A stretch of 64,000 nt of DNA from Metabacillus sp. KUDC1714 (GTDB lineage: Bacteria; Bacillota; Bacilli; Bacillales; Bacillaceae). A model generated the notes under the pieces. The model was not told where the DNA came from, searched no databases, and saw only the letters and a list, made by a program, of their open reading frames with translations. Shown in pieces: positions 61,685 through 64,000 of this stretch. The stretch spans positions 4,715,501-4,779,500 of the forward strand of contig NZ_CP055263.1 in NCBI RefSeq assembly GCF_014217835.1, written 5' to 3'. Numbering within the stretch: the stretch's first letter is position 1; the number at the start of each line of letters is the position of its first letter. A program made the position numbers and the translations under genes.

Positions 61685-61690
61685 CTACTT
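61545..61690. repeat. Dispersed palindromic element copy overlapping AraC-type stop
   Basis: Left arm TTCAATTCCCTTAGTG, hairpin AGCTCTACTCC...GAAGTAAAGCT, right arm ACCGGTTAGTTGAAG, and later TTGAAGTGCACTACTTCACA. The stop codon of the regulator gene lies within the final TTCACA (minus strand TGTGAA). Confidence 0.7.
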
Positions 61691-62584
61691 CACAAGCGAA
61701 CAGTAATTTTTGTATTTTTTATATGCTAGTGGTGTCATGTTCATCGAGTTTCGGAATTTATCAATGAAATAGCTTGTGCTATTAAATCCAACTTGATAGG
61801 CAGCATCTGTGACATTGAATTCTGATTGTTGTAGTAAAATTAGGCTTTTTTGAATTCGATAATCGGTTACGTAATTTAAAGGTGTTGTCTTTAAAATCCT
61901 CTTGAAATATCGACAGCATTCGGAACGGCTTAATTGACCAGCTCGTGCAATATCGTCTAAAAGGATTTTCTCAGCATAATGTAGGTGTATCCAATTTAGC
62001 ATTTGCTTCATTCGGTGACTCTTTAACATTTCCGTATGTTCGTACTCTAATTCAAAACCATTTATAAGTAAGTTTTTCCAAATTAACGTTAGCTGTATGG
62101 TAATGTCAATTTCATAGTATGGCGGATTTTGTTGAATCAACTGATTGATTTTTACAATAGCAGCTAAAATGTTTTTCGCCCAAAGCTCCTTTGCATCCAA
62201 ATATAAGTAAGGTATATTAGTCGCTATAATATAGGGATTTACATAACTTGTATAAAGTTCTTGTGACAAAACAAAACTTGGAGAAACATTTAAACAAATA
62301 TAGACACAGCCCGAATCATTTTTATCTTTCGCCATGTGCAAGCTGCCACTGTTTATAAATAGACCCTCACCTTCTCGAACCGCAAGTTTTTCTTCATTTA
62401 TTTGAAAAATTGCTTCTCCTTTTACAATCAAAACAAATTGGAATTCATCATGCCAGTGATGTGGTATGTATCCATTTATATTTTGGTTAATCGTTGTTTC
62501 ATAACATGCAATCGGCAACACAACTGTACGATGTTCAGTTAATTCTTTTAAACTTTGGTCAATCATAAAGTCTTTTATTTGCAT
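61685..62584 (-). CDS. AraC-family regulator with cupin sensor domain
   Basis: 299 residues: an N-terminal cupin (HHWHDEFQFVLIVKGEAIFQINEEKLAVREGEGLFINSGSLHMA) and a C-terminal double helix-turn-helix (LDDIARAGQLSRSECCRYFKRILKTTPLNYVTDYRIQKSLILL, then DAAYQVGFNSTSYFIDKFRNSMNMTPLAYKK). It is divergent from the EamA transporter with 119 bases between, so it probably activates that gene. Confidence 0.87.
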   Translation of the reverse strand: MQIKDFMIDQSLKELTEHRTVVLPIACYETTINQNINGYIPHHWHDEFQFVLIVKGEAIFQINEEKLAVREGEGLFINSGSLHMAKDKNDSGCVYICLNVSPSFVLSQELYTSYVNPYIIATNIPYLYLDAKELWAKNILAAIVKINQLIQQNPPYYEIDITIQLTLIWKNLLINGFELEYEHTEMLKSHRMKQMLNWIHLHYAEKILLDDIARAGQLSRSECCRYFKRILKTTPLNYVTDYRIQKSLILLQQSEFNVTDAAYQVGFNSTSYFIDKFRNSMNMTPLAYKKYKNYCSLVK

Positions 62585-62703
62585 GTTATCACCTCAATAT
62601 ATTTATATTTTCTCATCCGATTTAGGTATTATTTCAAAGCTTCTTCACTTATCATATACAATAATATAACACTATTTTTATATTTAAAGGTGGAGAACCA
62701 ATC

Positions 62704-63648
62704 ATGAATAGAAGAAAAGGATTATTTCTCGTTATAACGGGAGCAATATTTTGGGGGATTGGCGGCACAGTTGCAAAAAAGCTTTTTCAACAGTATGAAA
62801 TCGATATAGATTGGCTTGTAACGACCCGATTGCTCATAGCTGGTTTTTTACTCTTAACCGTTCAATTTTTCGGAAAAGACCGTTCCCAAGTACTTGGTGT
62901 TTGGAAAAATAGAAGGATAGCTATCCAATTGATTATCTTCGGGTTATTCGGCATGCTCACGGTTCAATATACATATATGGCTTCCATTCAACACGGTAAT
63001 GCTGCTGTTGCAACGCTATTACAATATTTAGCACCTATTATGATTATCGTTTACTTAATTTTCCGAAAACACACTGTTCTAACGCGAAGAGATTTATTGA
63101 CTGTTTCGTTGGCTTTGGTTGGGTCCTTTTTCTTATTAACAAACGGCTCTATCTCTCAATTATCTGTGCCAACACTTGCAATCGTTTGGGGTGTTTTATC
63201 TGGAATAGCTTTAGCATTTTATACATTGTATGCAGTTCCTTTACTGAAGCAATACGATTCCCTTGTTATTGTTGGCTGGGCGATGGTTATCGGTGGCTTT
63301 GCATTAAGTTTTATCCATCCACCTTGGCAAATGGGCTTTACTTACTTAACACTAGAAGCTTATTCATACTTAATCTTTGTTATCATATTTGGTACAATGA
63401 TTGCATTTTGGTTTTATATAGAAAGTTTACAAAGTCTATTACCAAAAGAATCCAGTCTTCTAGGTAGCGTAGAGCCACTAGCTGCTGTTTTAACAACGGT
63501 ATTTTGGTTAAAGGAACCCTTTGGATTTTTCCAATGGGTTGGTACAGCTTGCATCATGGGTATGATTTTATTATTAGCCTTGAAGAAACGGTCTTTTTCA
63601 GATACTAGCAAACCTCCTGAGAATGAAGAGCCCCTCAAAGTTAGTTGA
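62704..63648 (+). CDS. EamA/DMT-family transporter
   Basis: 314 residues with ten helices in two EamA repeats; the first begins [21 protein letters not shown] and the second near [21 protein letters not shown]. Each has the end motif with VEPLAAVL. Typical substrates are amino acids or small metabolites, usually export. GGTGGAG precedes the ATG. Confidence 0.86.
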   Translation: MNRRKGLFLVITGAIFWGIGGTVAKKLFQQYEIDIDWLVTTRLLIAGFLLLTVQFFGKDRSQVLGVWKNRRIAIQLIIFGLFGMLTVQYTYMASIQHGNAAVATLLQYLAPIMIIVYLIFRKHTVLTRRDLLTVSLALVGSFFLLTNGSISQLSVPTLAIVWGVLSGIALAFYTLYAVPLLKQYDSLVIVGWAMVIGGFALSFIHPPWQMGFTYLTLEAYSYLIFVIIFGTMIAFWFYIESLQSLLPKESSLLGSVEPLAAVLTTVFWLKEPFGFFQWVGTACIMGMILLLALKKRSFSDTSKPPENEEPLKVS

Positions 63649-63658
63649 TTAGAGGGGC
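63630..63658 (+). terminator. Terminator overlapping the EamA gene end
   Basis: GCCCCTC / GAGGGGC stem spanning the stop codon. The following T tract is weak; a damaged element arm (CTTTAACTAACCTCCCTC) follows. Confidence 0.6.
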
Positions 63659-63887
63659 ATCTTTAACTAACCTCCCTCTATATAGAAAGGAAAATCTCCC
63701 TATTTCTTCAAATTACGTAGTAGTTTGTTTTAATATTCATTTGAAGATTGGAATAATGATGTATTCAAGTGTAATTTTGGAAATAAGGTAAAAAACGACT
63801 GATATCTACCAAACCCCACTTATCCAAAAAATGGGTAACTAGTTAGATTCAAGCATCCGTTAATTCAAGAAGGAATGACTTTTATTT
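63659..63887. repeat. Damaged element arms
   Basis: ACTAACCTCCCTC near 63666 and CTAGTTAGATTCAAGCATCCGT near 63838-63862 resemble left and right arms. Nothing coding. Confidence 0.45.
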
Positions 63888-64000
63888 TCATTTTTTTAGA
63901 TTTTTCTTCATAAGAGATGCTACTTGTAGATTATCTTGTTGAGAAGTGTTTTCTAGATGCTTAATAATTAATTCTTGCCGTTCCACAGGATGATTTTGAC
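63888..64000 (-). CDS. C-terminal end of an unidentified protein, start outside window
   Basis: The frame from the right edge reads QNHPVERQELIIKHLENTSQ then QDNLQVASLMKKNLKK and a stop. It is polar and helical, and the family is not recognisable from 36 residues. A dispersed-element right arm lies just downstream, as for other minus-strand genes here. Confidence 0.55.
   Translation of the reverse strand, partial: QNHPVERQELIIKHLENTSQQDNLQVASLMKKNLKK

Noticed and set aside
38885..61690. The palindromic elements as true integron attC sites
   Set aside because: Core motifs GTTRRRY and RYYYAAC are not satisfied by the arms, and no tyrosine integron integrase is present. The cassette likeness is kept only as a hypothesis.

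Overview
This window is chromosomal DNA from an endospore-forming, low-GC Bacillaceae-type Firmicute. It is AT-rich with AGGAGG-type ribosome binding sites and carries cortex hydrolases (SleB/LysM and CwlJ types), a YjcZ-family sporulation protein, a SinI-like protein, DUF3231 and CBO0543-family proteins. I cannot name the species. No tRNA, rRNA, CRISPR array or prophage was seen.

1-13.7 kb: a partial argininosuccinate-lyase-family gene; an MFS transporter with a ROK repressor and two near-identical 24-bp operators; small membrane and spore proteins; a cupredoxin; a class III aminotransferase; a YitT protein; and a fructoselysine-type locus (GntR regulator, FrlC-like epimerase, divergent FrlB-like deglycase).

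13.7-29.7 kb: a zinc-starvation island. A complete staphylopine-type (opine) metallophore cluster reads, on the minus strand, cntK-L-M-A-B-C-D-F-E, the staphylococcal gene order. Upstream lie cysteine-poor, zinc-independent paralogues of ribosomal proteins S14 and L33 and a second complete Opp/Nik-type ABC importer. Seven Zur-box-like operators lie in front of these transcription units, so the metallophore, two importers and the zinc-sparing ribosomal proteins look like one regulon.

30-38.2 kb: ordinary accessory genes: isochorismatase-family hydrolase, FMN reductase, LtrA, a Blt/NorA-type efflux pump with a divergent MerR regulator and a 19-bp-spacer promoter, DinB, CwlJ, DUF3231, SDR.

38.2-64 kb: a decayed and repeat-rich accessory region. 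About twenty unrelated, mostly small genes lie almost all on the minus strand. Most are followed at their 3' end by a copy of one dispersed palindromic element: two conserved arms around a variable terminator-like hairpin. IS110-family elements have inserted into the conserved CCGTTAG core of this element. In one case the insertion's non-coding RNA still carries two stretches matching the two flanks, as expected of bridge-RNA guides. The region also holds an IS3 element, a resolvase pseudogene, a terminal-inverted-repeat element with a large RNA hairpin, and fragments of IS110 and GNAT genes.
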